Source: DATKNA01 sp035541595 (GTDB lineage Bacteria > Actinomycetota > Actinomycetes > Actinomycetales > Kineosporiaceae). From it: a stretch of 12,634 bases of DNA. Below, one piece after another: positions 1-7,400 of this stretch (the stretch's first letter is position 1; each line of letters starts with the position of its first letter). Where the stretch lies: the NCBI GenBank assembly GCA_035541595.1, contig DATKNA010000328.1, positions 1 to 12,634 of the forward strand. The letters are read 5' to 3'. A model generated the notes under the pieces. The model was given only the letters and a program-made list of their open reading frames with translations. It did not search any database and was not told the DNA's origin. Made by a program: the position numbers and the translations under genes.

Positions 1-1566
1 GGCGCCGGCGGGGTGCTCCGGCCGGCGGCGGGGATCATCGCGGCGCTGGTCGTCACGATGCCGATCACGTACTTCGTCGGCGCGTGGTTCCCGAAGTGGT
101 GGGTCATGCAGATGCTGCGGATCAGCCTGCGGCTCGTGCACGGCCAAACCGGGCCGCGCCGGGTGAGCCCACACCCGCCCGCCGAGGTGGTCGCCCAGGG
201 CGGGGACACCGAGCGCGTCGTCGTGATGGCGGACCGCGTGGTCGACCAGGTGATCAGTGTCGTGATCATCGTGGTGATGACGCTGGTCTCGGGCAGCATC
301 GTGCCCGCGCTGTTCTTCGCCGGGACGATGGCCGCCTCGGGTGCCGCGGCGACCGCGTTCGGCCCGTCGCTCAAGCGGGCCGCCCAGCGGACGGTCGCTG
401 CCCGGGCCGCCTTCGCGACCGCACTGGTGTCGGCGGTGTCGGCCGCGCGCACGGTCAAGCTCGGCGGCGCCACCCGGCCGGTCCTCGCCCATCTCGCCGG
501 GCTGGACGCAGGCCGCAGCGAGCTGCAGCGGCGGGAGATCACCCTGCAGGTGTGGGCGGGGTCCACCCCGTCGCTGGCGTCCGGTCTCCTGCCGATCGCC
601 GCCTGGGCCCTCTACCTGACCGGCCGGATCTCGTCGGCCTCAGTGCTGATCATCGTCTCGACCCTCGGTGCCGCCCGGTGGTTCGCCTGGACGACGGCGT
701 CGTTCATCGCGCAGCTGCCGTCCGCGCGGGTCTGGACCCGGCGGACCGTCGCGATGTCCGGCGTCGCCGCGTACTCGGCGCCGGTACCGGGCGTCGACCT
801 GTGGCGGGGGACCGCGCCGGCGCCCCCGGTCGCGCCGAGGACGCCGCTGCGCCGGCTCGACCTCGTCGATTTCGGTGCGGTGCACGAGGACGGCACGCTC
901 GGCGCGTCCGGCGTCGACCTCGCCGTGCATCGGGGCGACCTGGTGCTCGTGGCGGGCCCGGTCGGGGCGGGCAAGTCCTCGCTGCTGCGCGCCCTCGCGG
1001 GCATCGTCCACCACACCGGTGAGCTGCGCTGGAACGGCGAGCTCGTGCGTGAGCCGGAGCTGTTCCTGCGGCCGAACCAGGTCGGCTACGTGGCGCAGCT
1101 GCCCCGCGTGCTCTCCGGCACCGTGGCCGAGAACATCGGGCTCGGGCACGACGTCGATCCCGGGGCGGCGATCTCGACCGCCCAGCTCGAGCACGACCTC
1201 GACGTCCTGACGACGACGTCGGCCCACCTGCGCGACGGGGGCCGTCACGAGGGGCTGTCGCTGCTCATCGGGCACAAGGGCACCCGGCTCTCCGGCGGGC
1301 AGCTGCAGCGCCTGGCACTCGCCCGGGCCCTGGCGCCGCGCACCGAGCTGCTCGTCGCCGACGACATCTCCTCGGCCCTCGACGTCGTCACCGAGCTGGA
1401 GCTGTGGCAGGCCCTGCGCGACCGCGGCATCACGGTCGTCGGCTCGACGTCCAAGCGCGCCGCGCTGGAGCTGGCCGACCGGGTTCTCGTCCTGGCGGGC
1501 GGCCGATTCGTGGCCAGCGGCCGCTGGCGCGACCTCGAGGACCGCTGGGGCCACCTCGCCGGCTGA
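1..1566 (+). CDS. ABC exporter half-transporter (TMD-NBD), 5'-truncated by window edge, degenerate ATPase site
   Basis: This is an ATP-binding cassette exporter with fused membrane and nucleotide-binding domains; the substrate is unknown. The frame is open to base 1, so the first transmembrane helix and true start are probably outside the window; a GTG at 13 is only the first possible start inside it. Counting from that GTG, hydrophobic segments lie near residues 5-25, 78-117 and 188-228. The NBD follows: Walker A GPVGAGKS (315-322), Q-loop Q362, signature LSGGQ (426-430) and Walker B LLVADD (D450). The position after D450 is Asp451 where the catalytic Glu normally sits, and Ser480 occupies the H-loop His position. 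This double change is typical of the degenerate subunit of heterodimeric exporters, so a partner gene upstream is likely (inference). The gene converges on the next gene with a 14-bp gap. Confidence 0.9.
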   Translation, partial: GAGGVLRPAAGIIAALVVTMPITYFVGAWFPKWWVMQMLRISLRLVHGQTGPRRVSPHPPAEVVAQGGDTERVVVMADRVVDQVISVVIIVVMTLVSGSIVPALFFAGTMAASGAAATAFGPSLKRAAQRTVAARAAFATALVSAVSAARTVKLGGATRPVLAHLAGLDAGRSELQRREITLQVWAGSTPSLASGLLPIAAWALYLTGRISSASVLIIVSTLGAARWFAWTTASFIAQLPSARVWTRRTVAMSGVAAYSAPVPGVDLWRGTAPAPPVAPRTPLRRLDLVDFGAVHEDGTLGASGVDLAVHRGDLVLVAGPVGAGKSSLLRALAGIVHHTGELRWNGELVREPELFLRPNQVGYVAQLPRVLSGTVAENIGLGHDVDPGAAISTAQLEHDLDVLTTTSAHLRDGGRHEGLSLLIGHKGTRLSGGQLQRLALARALAPRTELLVADDISSALDVVTELELWQALRDRGITVVGSTSKRAALELADRVLVLAGGRFVASGRWRDLEDRWGHLAG

Positions 1567-1572
1567 GCTGCT

Positions 1573-1588
1573 CCGCCGGGTCAGGCGG
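1573..1588. terminator. Possible small convergent terminator hairpin
   Basis: Between the convergent ABC and metallophosphoesterase genes, CCGCC (1573-1577) pairs with GGCGG (1584-1588) around a 6-nt loop. A second arm, CGCCGGC (1557-1563) with GCCGGCG (1588-1594), could form a competing or partly overlapping stem. There is no U-tract, and the hairpin overlaps the phosphoesterase stop codon. In DNA this GC-rich such stems arise often by chance, so the call is weak. Confidence 0.2.
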
Positions 1589-2588
1589 CCGGCGTGAGCG
1601 TCAGCAGGCTCGCCTCCGGGCGGCAGGCGAACCGGACCGGGGTGTACGGCGACGTCCCGAGCCCGGCGCTGACGTGCAGGCCGGCCCGGCGCTGGACGCC
1701 GTCCGGGCCGGTCGCCACCCACGCCGACACGCCGCGGGCCTGGCGCCGGGGGAGGTCGCAGTTGGTCACCAGGGCGCCTGCGAGCGGCAGGCACAGCTGG
1801 CCGCCGTGGGTGTGCCCGGCGAGCACGAGCTCCGCCCCGTCAGCGGTCATCGCGTCCAGCACCCGCCGGTAGGGGGCGTGCGTGACGCCGAGCGTGACGG
1901 CCGCTCCGCCGTTCCCCGGGCCATGCGCCGGGCCATGCGCCGGGCCCGCGACCGTGCCGTCCGTCGCGGGTCCGGCGGGGTACCGGTCCCGGCGCAGGTG
2001 GGGGTCGTCCACGCCGACGAAGGCCAGCCGGGTACCGGCCACGTCGAGGGTGCCGCGAGCGTTGGTGAGGTCGAGCCAGCCCGCGTCCGTCAGTCCCGCG
2101 ACCAGCCGTTCCGTCGGGAGCCGGACGCCGACCACGCGACGCCGGCCGCCATCGGGGAGGAGGTACCGCGCGGGGTTCTTCACCCGCGGTCCCCAGTAGT
2201 CGTTGGACCCCAGCACGAACACCCCGGGCCGCCGCAGCAGCTCGCCGTAGGCGTCGAGGACGCTCGGTACCGCGTCCGGCGCCGCCAGGTTGTCCCCGGT
2301 GCTGACGACCAGGTCCGGTTCCAGCTCACCCAGTCGGCGCAGCCAGTCGGCCTTGCGTCGCTGCCGCGGCACGAGGTGCAGGTCCGACACGTGCAGGACG
2401 CGCACGCGCGCCGCGCCGGCGGGGAGCACCGGCAGCGTGAACCGGCGCAGCGTGAACGCGCGGGCCTCCAGCGCGGCGTAGCCCAGACCGGCGACGCCGA
2501 GGACGCCGAGAGCCGTCAGGGTAGGGGTCGGACGCACCCCGACATGCTGCCATCCACCGGCGGCGGCCGCGCCGACGGCCCGGACCAT
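1581..2588 (-). CDS. Metallophosphoesterase (calcineurin-like, YkuE/Rv3683-type)
   Basis: This is a predicted dinuclear-metal phosphohydrolase, probably membrane-anchored or exported, with unknown substrate. Residues 24-41 form a hydrophobic N-terminal segment. The metal-site motifs appear in order: SDLH (D69, H71), GDN (98-100), GSND (127-130, in place of the common GNHE/D), H237 and GHTH (258-261). Its place next to GatB/YqeY and PonA2 matches Rv3683 beside ponA2 in mycobacteria (from memory). The ATG at 2588 leaves only 18 bp to the divergent gatB/yqeY start. A GTG at 2537, giving a protein starting near the hydrophobic segment, is a plausible alternative and would leave a 69-bp promoter gap. 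A Gly-Pro-Ala-His repeat (residues about 215-224) lies between the metal motifs and looks like a lineage-specific loop expansion. Confidence 0.9.
   Translation of the reverse strand: MVRAVGAAAAGGWQHVGVRPTPTLTALGVLGVAGLGYAALEARAFTLRRFTLPVLPAGAARVRVLHVSDLHLVPRQRRKADWLRRLGELEPDLVVSTGDNLAAPDAVPSVLDAYGELLRRPGVFVLGSNDYWGPRVKNPARYLLPDGGRRRVVGVRLPTERLVAGLTDAGWLDLTNARGTLDVAGTRLAFVGVDDPHLRRDRYPAGPATDGTVAGPAHGPAHGPGNGGAAVTLGVTHAPYRRVLDAMTADGAELVLAGHTHGGQLCLPLAGALVTNCDLPRRQARGVSAWVATGPDGVQRRAGLHVSAGLGTSPYTPVRFACRPEASLLTLTPAA
1921..1944. repeat. 12-bp perfect tandem duplication inside the metallophosphoesterase gene
   Basis: The unit CCATGCGCCGGG occurs twice in direct succession (1921-1932 and 1933-1944). 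On the coding (minus) strand it produces a repeated Gly-Pro-Ala-His loop. Twelve bases keep the frame, so this looks like a tolerated slippage event in a variable surface loop between the third and fourth metal motifs. Confidence 0.8.
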
Positions 2589-2606
2589 CGGTGCGAGGAT
2601 GCGGCC

Positions 2607-3077
2607 ATGCCCGACGCCGACCTGACGTCCCGTCTCCGGTCCGACCTGACCGAGGCGATCCGCGCCCGCGACGAGCTGCGTACCGCCACCCTGCGCCTGG
2701 TGCTCACCGCCGTGCGGTCGCAGGAGGTGGCCGGCGCGAGCGCCCGCACGCTCTCGGACGCCGACGTCGTGGCCGTGCTCGGCCGGGAAGCGCGCAGGCG
2801 TCGGGAGGCGATCTCGGCGTACGAGCAGGCCGGACGGCCCGACCGGGCGGAGCGCGAGTCCGCGGAGCTCGCGGTGCTCGAGGGCTACCTGCCCACGCAG
2901 CTGTCCGACGCCGAGCTCGGCGCGCTCGTCGCCGAGGCGGTCGCCGCGGCGCGGGCGGAGGGAGCCGGTGGCCCGGCGGCGATGGGCCGCGTGATGAAGG
3001 CGGTGCAGCCCAAGGTCGCCGGGCGGGCGGAGGGCGGCCGCGTGGCCGCCGAGGTGCGCCGGCAGCTGGCCACCTGA
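2607..3077 (+). CDS. GatB/YqeY domain protein
   Basis: This 156-residue cytosolic protein has the full YqeY fold, which is related to the tail domain of the amidotransferase subunit GatB. Its molecular role is not established; an involvement with tRNA or amidotransferase-like function is only suggested by the domain. Recognisable family features are the N-terminal LRSDLTEAIRARDELRTATLR stretch (about 10-30), the YEQAGR segment (72-77), YLPTQLSDAEL (94-104) and the C-terminal MGRVMKAVQPKVAGRAEG (126-143). The length is normal for the family. The ATG at 2607 follows a purine-rich GCGAGG about 8 nt upstream; longer readings of this frame run into the neighbouring gene and are not credible. It diverges from the phosphoesterase and converges on ponA2, with 22 bp between stop codons. 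Confidence 0.92.
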   Translation: MPDADLTSRLRSDLTEAIRARDELRTATLRLVLTAVRSQEVAGASARTLSDADVVAVLGREARRRREAISAYEQAGRPDRAERESAELAVLEGYLPTQLSDAELGALVAEAVAAARAEGAGGPAAMGRVMKAVQPKVAGRAEGGRVAAEVRRQLAT

Positions 3078-3099
3078 AGGCCTCGCGGCGGGGCGGGCC

Positions 3100-5544
3100 T
3101 CAGCGGCCCGGCGGGCGGCCCTTGCGGGTGCGCCCGGTGCCCTTGCCGTTGCCGTTGTTGTTGCCGCCGGTGCCCGTACTCGGGTGGATGGTCACCGTGC
3201 TGCCGGGGTCGGCGCCGGCGCCGGCAGCGGGTGAGGTCGACGCCACCGTTCCCGCGGGCTGGTTGCTGTTGACGGGCCCGCCGAGGCGGGGGCTGAACCC
3301 TGCGCTCTGCAGCGCGTTGAAGGCGTCCCCGATCGCCTGGCCCGTCACGTCGGGGACGCCGGTCTGCGGCGGCGCCGTGCTGCCGGAGCTGCCGAGCATG
3401 TCGCCGGGTGGGGCGTCCCAGTCGCTGGTGTCGGTCCCCTGCACGGCGACCTTCATGATCTGGGCCCAGATCGGCGCCGCGATCGTCGCGCCGAAGACCT
3501 CGCCGTAGCCGTGGCCGCCGATGGTGCGGCCGTTCAGGCTGGTCCGCCGGGCGTTTTTGGGGGACCCGTGCAGGGTCGGGTCGCCGACCCAGACCGCGGT
3601 GGCGCGCTGACGCGTGTAGCCGACGAACCAGGTGTCGACGGAGTCGTTCGTCGTCCCGGTCTTGCCGGCGACATGGCCGGGCACGATGCCGTCGATGCCC
3701 TGGGCGGTGCCGTGGCTCAGCACGCCCTTGAGCGCGTAGGTCACGCCATGGGCGACGGTCGGGTCGAGGGCGTTGTCGGCGCACGTCGGTGCCTTGACGC
3801 CGATGCCGTTCCCGGCGGAGTCCTTGATCGACAGGATCGGGAAGGGCGGGCAGTACGTGCCGTCGGCGGCGAAGGTGGCGTAGGCGCTGGCCATCGTCAG
3901 CGGGGAGATGCTCAGCGGGCCCAGGGTGAGGGAGGCGATGCAGTCGGGGATACCGCTGGGGGAGGACTGGTCCGGACACTGGGTCCGGGGGGCGGCCTGG
4001 TGCACCCCGATGCTCTCGGCGATCTTGGCGATGTCGCACAGGGGCAGCTGCGTCTCCATGTTGACGAACGCGGTGTTCACCGATCCGGCCGTCGCGTCCA
4101 GGACGCTCAGGCGCTTGGCGGCGTTCGGCTCGGAGTTGGCGAAGTCGTACGTCTCGGTGCTGCGGACGTGATGGCTGCCGCACTGCGTGAACTCGTCGAC
4201 CGGGATGCTCTGCCGGGAGGCGTCGATGATGGCGCCCAGATCGTTGCCGTCGTTGAGCCAGGCCGCCAGCGTGAAGGCCTTGAAGGTCGACCCGGTCTGG
4301 AACCCGGCCGAGCCGCCGAGGCTGGTGTCGACGTTGTAGTTGATCTCCGTGCTGCCGATGTCGCCCTTCGGGCTGAACGTCTTGTTCTGAGCCATGGCCA
4401 GAACGTGGCCCGTGCCGGGCTCGACCGTGACGGCCGCCGTCGCGACCCGGCTCTTGTCCCCGATCGGCACGTAGCGGCCGATCGCCTTGAGGGCCGCCTG
4501 CTGGGTCGTGAGGTCGATGCTCGTCCGGATGGTGAGGCCGCCGCGGTCGAGCTCGTCGAGGCGCTGCTGTGCCGTGGACCCGAGCTTGGCGAACGCGTCG
4601 GCCCCGGCGGCGACGAGGTTGCGGACGTACTCGCAGAAGAAGCCCAGGCCGGCGATGGCGGAGATGCAGCCGCTCTGCGGGAACCGCTGCCTCAGCGTGA
4701 TCTTGGTCGCGACGGCCTGTTGGTACTGCTGATCGTTGATCATGTGGAGCTCGTGCATCCGGGCGAGGACGGTGTTGCGGCGCTGCAGGGCCTGCGTCTT
4801 GTGCCGCACCGGGTCGTAGGTCAGCGGTGACTGGACCAGGCCCGCCAGCAGCGCCGACTGCACCATCGACAGCTTCGACGCCGGGATGCTGAAGTACCGC
4901 TGCGCGGCCGCCTCGATGCCGTAGGCGCCGTTCCCGAAATAGGCGATGTTGAGATAGTTGTCGAGGATCTGGTCCTTCGTCATCGTCTTCTCGAGATCGA
5001 TGGCTGCGCGGATCTCCAGGATCTTACGGCTGGGGTCCCGGGCCACGGCCGCCAGCTGGGCCGCCCTGTCACCGCGGCGGACTGCCTGCTCGAGGTAGAG
5101 GTTCTTGATGTACTGCTGGGTCAGGGTGGAGGCGCCCTGCACCTGGGTGCCGTTCCCGAGGTAGTCGCTGAGGGCGGCCCTGACCAGGCCGATCGGGTCG
5201 ACGCCGCCGTGGTCGCGGAACCGGGCGTCCTCTATCGAGATGATCGCGTTCTGCATGTTCGTGCTGATCTTCTTGAGGGGCACCTCGATCCGGTTCTCGG
5301 CGTAGAACCGCGCGATCGGCGTCCCGTCGCTCGCCTGCAGCACCGACTGCTGTGACAGGTCACCGGGGGGCGGCACGGCCTTGAGGTCGTTGAACCAGGT
5401 GATGCTGCCCCTCGTGGCGCCTCCGACGGCCGCGACGGCCGGGACGAACAGCCCGGCGAACAGAGCACCGGCCACCACGCTGGCCACCAGGAACATGGTC
5501 AGGAGGCCGATGATCCGGGCGGTGGCGGCCGGCGTGCTCCTCAT
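3100..5544 (-). CDS. ponA2: Class A penicillin-binding protein, PonA2-type, with C-terminal PASTA domain
   Basis: This is a bifunctional peptidoglycan glycosyltransferase/transpeptidase, anchored in the membrane with its catalytic part outside the cell (814 aa). A short cytosolic N-terminus precedes a hydrophobic anchor (about 9-42). The GT51 domain carries EDARFRDHGGVD (Glu105 the likely catalytic base), GASTLTQQYIKN and the RKILE...YLNIAYFGNGAYG block. The transpeptidase domain carries STFK (Ser419 nucleophile, Lys422), SVN (488-490) and KTGT (628-631). One PASTA domain spans about 730-787, followed by a Gly/Asn-rich, then Arg/Lys-rich tail. Paired Cys residues in the extracellular part may form disulfides. 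The ATG at 5544 is preferred over a TTG three codons upstream (5553); neither has a clear ribosome site. It is divergent from whiB4, as in mycobacteria. Confidence 0.95.
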   Translation of the reverse strand: MRSTPAATARIIGLLTMFLVASVVAGALFAGLFVPAVAAVGGATRGSITWFNDLKAVPPPGDLSQQSVLQASDGTPIARFYAENRIEVPLKKISTNMQNAIISIEDARFRDHGGVDPIGLVRAALSDYLGNGTQVQGASTLTQQYIKNLYLEQAVRRGDRAAQLAAVARDPSRKILEIRAAIDLEKTMTKDQILDNYLNIAYFGNGAYGIEAAAQRYFSIPASKLSMVQSALLAGLVQSPLTYDPVRHKTQALQRRNTVLARMHELHMINDQQYQQAVATKITLRQRFPQSGCISAIAGLGFFCEYVRNLVAAGADAFAKLGSTAQQRLDELDRGGLTIRTSIDLTTQQAALKAIGRYVPIGDKSRVATAAVTVEPGTGHVLAMAQNKTFSPKGDIGSTEINYNVDTSLGGSAGFQTGSTFKAFTLAAWLNDGNDLGAIIDASRQSIPVDEFTQCGSHHVRSTETYDFANSEPNAAKRLSVLDATAGSVNTAFVNMETQLPLCDIAKIAESIGVHQAAPRTQCPDQSSPSGIPDCIASLTLGPLSISPLTMASAYATFAADGTYCPPFPILSIKDSAGNGIGVKAPTCADNALDPTVAHGVTYALKGVLSHGTAQGIDGIVPGHVAGKTGTTNDSVDTWFVGYTRQRATAVWVGDPTLHGSPKNARRTSLNGRTIGGHGYGEVFGATIAAPIWAQIMKVAVQGTDTSDWDAPPGDMLGSSGSTAPPQTGVPDVTGQAIGDAFNALQSAGFSPRLGGPVNSNQPAGTVASTSPAAGAGADPGSTVTIHPSTGTGGNNNGNGKGTGRTRKGRPPGR

Positions 5545-5845
5545 GGGCGACAAGGGTACGGGCTTCGACTGGAAGGGGTTGCAGCCGAAGGCCCGCGCTG
5601 CTGCCCGGGCTTGCGGCCGGGCGACCGCGGAGAGGACGCTGAGGGACCGTGCTCGGGGGTGTGATTCGGACTCGTAGAGTGACGGCTGCTACACAGCGTG
5701 TCCTCGCTCCGCCCTTCGTCGACCCCCGAATCATCCGTCCGGCCCGTATCAGCCGCGTCGGCGGTGACCCTAAGTTTCTGGAGGGGAAGCCGCCGGGCAG
5801 CCAGGGTTCGGCGGACACGACGGGGGTCACAGGAGGATCTCTCAG
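5545..5845. promoter_or_regulatory. Divergent ponA2-whiB4 intergenic region, about 300 bp
   Basis: No gene or RNA is recognisable here. The region must carry the promoters of both divergent genes. It is less GC-rich around 5655-5780 than its surroundings. A TANNNT hexamer, TAGAGT (5675-5680), could serve as a -10 toward whiB4 but lacks a good -35. Overlapping it is AGTGA-N6-CTACA (5678-5693), which agrees at 7 of 10 defined positions with the Crp/GlxR consensus TGTGA-N6-TCACA. A short inverted repeat ACAC-AGC-GTGT lies at 5691-5701. None of these is strong on its own. Confidence 0.35.
5831..5836 (+). promoter_or_regulatory. Strong ribosome binding site of whiB4/wblA
   Basis: AGGAGG, a perfect anti-Shine-Dalgarno match, lies 9 nt before the ATG at 5846 and fixes that start codon. 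It is one of the two clearest ribosome sites in the window, the other preceding crp. Confidence 0.85.
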
Positions 5846-6172
5846 ATGAGCAACACCTACGACTGGGCGTCCCGTGGAGCCTGCCGCTCGACGGACCCGG
5901 ACACCCTGTTCGTCCAGGGGGCTGCACAGAACCGCGTCAAGACCGTGTGCCTGTCGTGCCCGGTCCGCACCGAATGCCTGGCCGATGCCCTCGACAACCG
6001 GATCGAGTTCGGAGTCTGGGGCGGGATGACCGAGCGTGAGCGCAGGGCCCTGCTGCGCCGGCGCCCGAACGTCGTGTCGTGGCGCCGCCTGCTCGAGACC
6101 GCTCGCGCCGAGCACCAGCGCATGGTCGAGGTGACCTCCGCGTCGAGCGCCTCCTCCCGCCGGGCGGGCTGA
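5846..6172 (+). CDS. whiB4: WhiB-family iron-sulfur regulator, WhiB4/WblA type
   Basis: This small cytosolic protein (108 aa) is predicted to bind a [4Fe-4S] cluster and to act as a redox-responsive transcriptional regulator. Four cysteines are in the classic arrangement: Cys13, then C35-x2-C38-x5-C44. The WhiB turn GVWGG (56-60) is followed by the basic segment TERERRALLRRR (62-73), used for DNA or sigma-factor contact in the family. The stretch through LADALDNRIEFGVWGGMTER and the SWRRLLETAR segment are characteristic of the WhiB4 (mycobacteria) and WblA (Streptomyces) branch rather than WhiB1-3 or WhiD. Placement beside ponA2 and the paired ArsA-like ATPases supports this. WblA is known as a negative regulator of antibiotic production and an oxidative-stress factor; that role here is inference. 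Confidence 0.93.
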   Translation: MSNTYDWASRGACRSTDPDTLFVQGAAQNRVKTVCLSCPVRTECLADALDNRIEFGVWGGMTERERRALLRRRPNVVSWRRLLETARAEHQRMVEVTSASSASSRRAG

Positions 6173-6209
6173 CGGGGGACCCTCGCGTCGCCCGTTCCCA
6201 CCCGTCGAC

Positions 6210-7400
6210 TCACCCCTTCGAGAGGCCGGCGCCGATGTCGCGAAGCCCCGCCAGGTCGTGCACGTCCTGGGCCTGGGCCGCGATCTCGACGACCGGGACC
6301 CGCGGGAACGCCGCCGTGAAGCGGGCGGCGAGGGCGTGCTCCCGCTCCTGGCGCAGCGACAGGTCGGCGTGGATCCGCAACAGCGCGGCGACGAGCAGGT
6401 CCTCGCCCGCCGCCTCCAGGTCCTCCGCGGCGGTGAGCGCCCGGGAGGCGGACAGATCCTCCGCCCGGCTCCGGTGGACCCGGTTCAGCACCAGGCCGGC
6501 CAGCGGCATCGACTCCTCGGCGAGCCGCTCCACGAAATAGGCGGCCTCTCGCAGCGCGTCCGGTTCCGGCGCGGCGACCACGAGGAAGGCCGTCCCCGGC
6601 GCCTGCAGCAGCTCGTAGGTCCGCGCGGCCCGTTCCCGGAACCCGCCGAACACCGTGTCCAGCGCCGCCACGAACGACTGGACGTCCTTCAGGATCTGCC
6701 CGCCGAGCAGCTTCGACAGCACCCCGGTCGCGCCGCCCACCGCGGCCGACACCACCCGCAGGTAGGCACGCCCGCCGGCCCTCGCGGGTGCGCTCAGGAT
6801 CCGGATCAGCCGGCCGTCCAGGAACGACCCGAGCCGGGCGGGCGCGTCCAGGAAGTCCAGCGCGGATCGGCTCGGCGGGGTGTCCACGACGATGAGGTCC
6901 CACCCGTCCCGCCCCGCCGCGGCGTCCGCGTCGGCCTCCGCGCGCAGCTGGCCGAGCTTCTCCATCGCCATGTACTCCTGTGTCCCCGCGAAGGAGCTGG
7001 ACAGGGCCTGGTAGAACGGGTTGGCGAAGATCTGCGCGGCCTTCTCGGGGGTGGCGTGCTGCTCGATCACCTCGTCGAAGGTCCGCTTCATGTCCAGCAT
7101 CATGGCGTCGAGCCGGCCGCCGCCGGCGGCGTCCGCGTCGACCACCGGTCGCGGGGTGTTGTCCAGCTCCACCAGGCCCATCGACTGGGCGAGCCGGCGC
7201 GCGGGATCGATGGTGAGGACGACGACTCGCCGCCCCCGCTCGGCGGCGCGCAGCGCCAACGCCGCGGCCGTGGTCGTCTTGCCCACCCCGCCCGCACCGC
7301 AGCAGACGACGACCCTGGTTCCGGGGTCGTCGATCAGGACGTCGACGTCGAGCGGCGGCGGCTGGCGGACGGGCGGCTGAGTGGGTGCCGGCGGGGTCAT
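6210..7400 (-). CDS. ArsA/Get3-like ATPase, second subunit (Rv3680-type), lacking the signature lysine
   Basis: This 396-aa soluble P-loop ATPase belongs to the ArsA/Get3 branch of the SIMIBI class. The P-loop is GAGGVGKTT (35-43). Ala36 occupies the place of the signature lysine of the deviant Walker A motif (GKGGxGKT). Other ATPase motifs are present: TIDPARRLAQSMG (switch I-like, about 63-75) and VVDTPPS (switch II-like). The middle region holds the phrase FANPFYQALSSSFAGTQEYMAMEKLG, split here by convention into two parts in the family alignment, typical of Rv3680 homologues. Its ATG overlaps the stop of the upstream ATPase as ATGA (4 bp), so the two are cotranscribed and probably translationally coupled. 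The protein starts with a Pro-rich leader of about 17 residues. No arsenic genes are nearby and no arsenite-site cysteine cluster is evident. A role in anion transport is therefore not supported; membrane-protein targeting or metabolic stress tolerance is possible. Confidence 0.9.
   Translation of the reverse strand: MTPPAPTQPPVRQPPPLDVDVLIDDPGTRVVVCCGAGGVGKTTTAAALALRAAERGRRVVVLTIDPARRLAQSMGLVELDNTPRPVVDADAAGGGRLDAMMLDMKRTFDEVIEQHATPEKAAQIFANPFYQALSSSFAGTQEYMAMEKLGQLRAEADADAAAGRDGWDLIVVDTPPSRSALDFLDAPARLGSFLDGRLIRILSAPARAGGRAYLRVVSAAVGGATGVLSKLLGGQILKDVQSFVAALDTVFGGFRERAARTYELLQAPGTAFLVVAAPEPDALREAAYFVERLAEESMPLAGLVLNRVHRSRAEDLSASRALTAAEDLEAAGEDLLVAALLRIHADLSLRQEREHALAARFTAAFPRVPVVEIAAQAQDVHDLAGLRDIGAGLSKG

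Noticed and set aside
2199..2210. GSND in place of GNHE/GNHD in the metallophosphoesterase as a loss of activity.
   Set aside because: The Asn ligand is retained, all other metal motifs are intact, and as far as I recall this variant is usual in the Rv3683-like branch.
1404..2606. In-frame upstream extension of the GatB/YqeY gene.
   Set aside because: It runs antisense to the metallophosphoesterase and through the end of the ABC gene; the YqeY domain starts right after the ATG at 2607, which has a ribosome site.
3078..3100. AGGCC...GGCCT hairpin between the convergent gatB/yqeY and ponA2 genes as a terminator.
   Set aside because: The stem is only 5 bp with a 13-nt loop, expected by chance at this GC content.
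3511..4830. A long open frame (439 codons) on the plus strand opposite ponA2.
   Set aside because: It is a composition shadow of the GC-rich ponA2 gene. Its translation is Gly/Val/Arg/Asp-rich with no domain, while the opposite strand encodes all the PBP motifs.
6156..6168. CCCGC-CGG-GCGGG hairpin at the end of whiB4 as a terminator.
   Set aside because: The stem is 5 bp, lies inside the coding sequence and has no T-tract; too weak to call.
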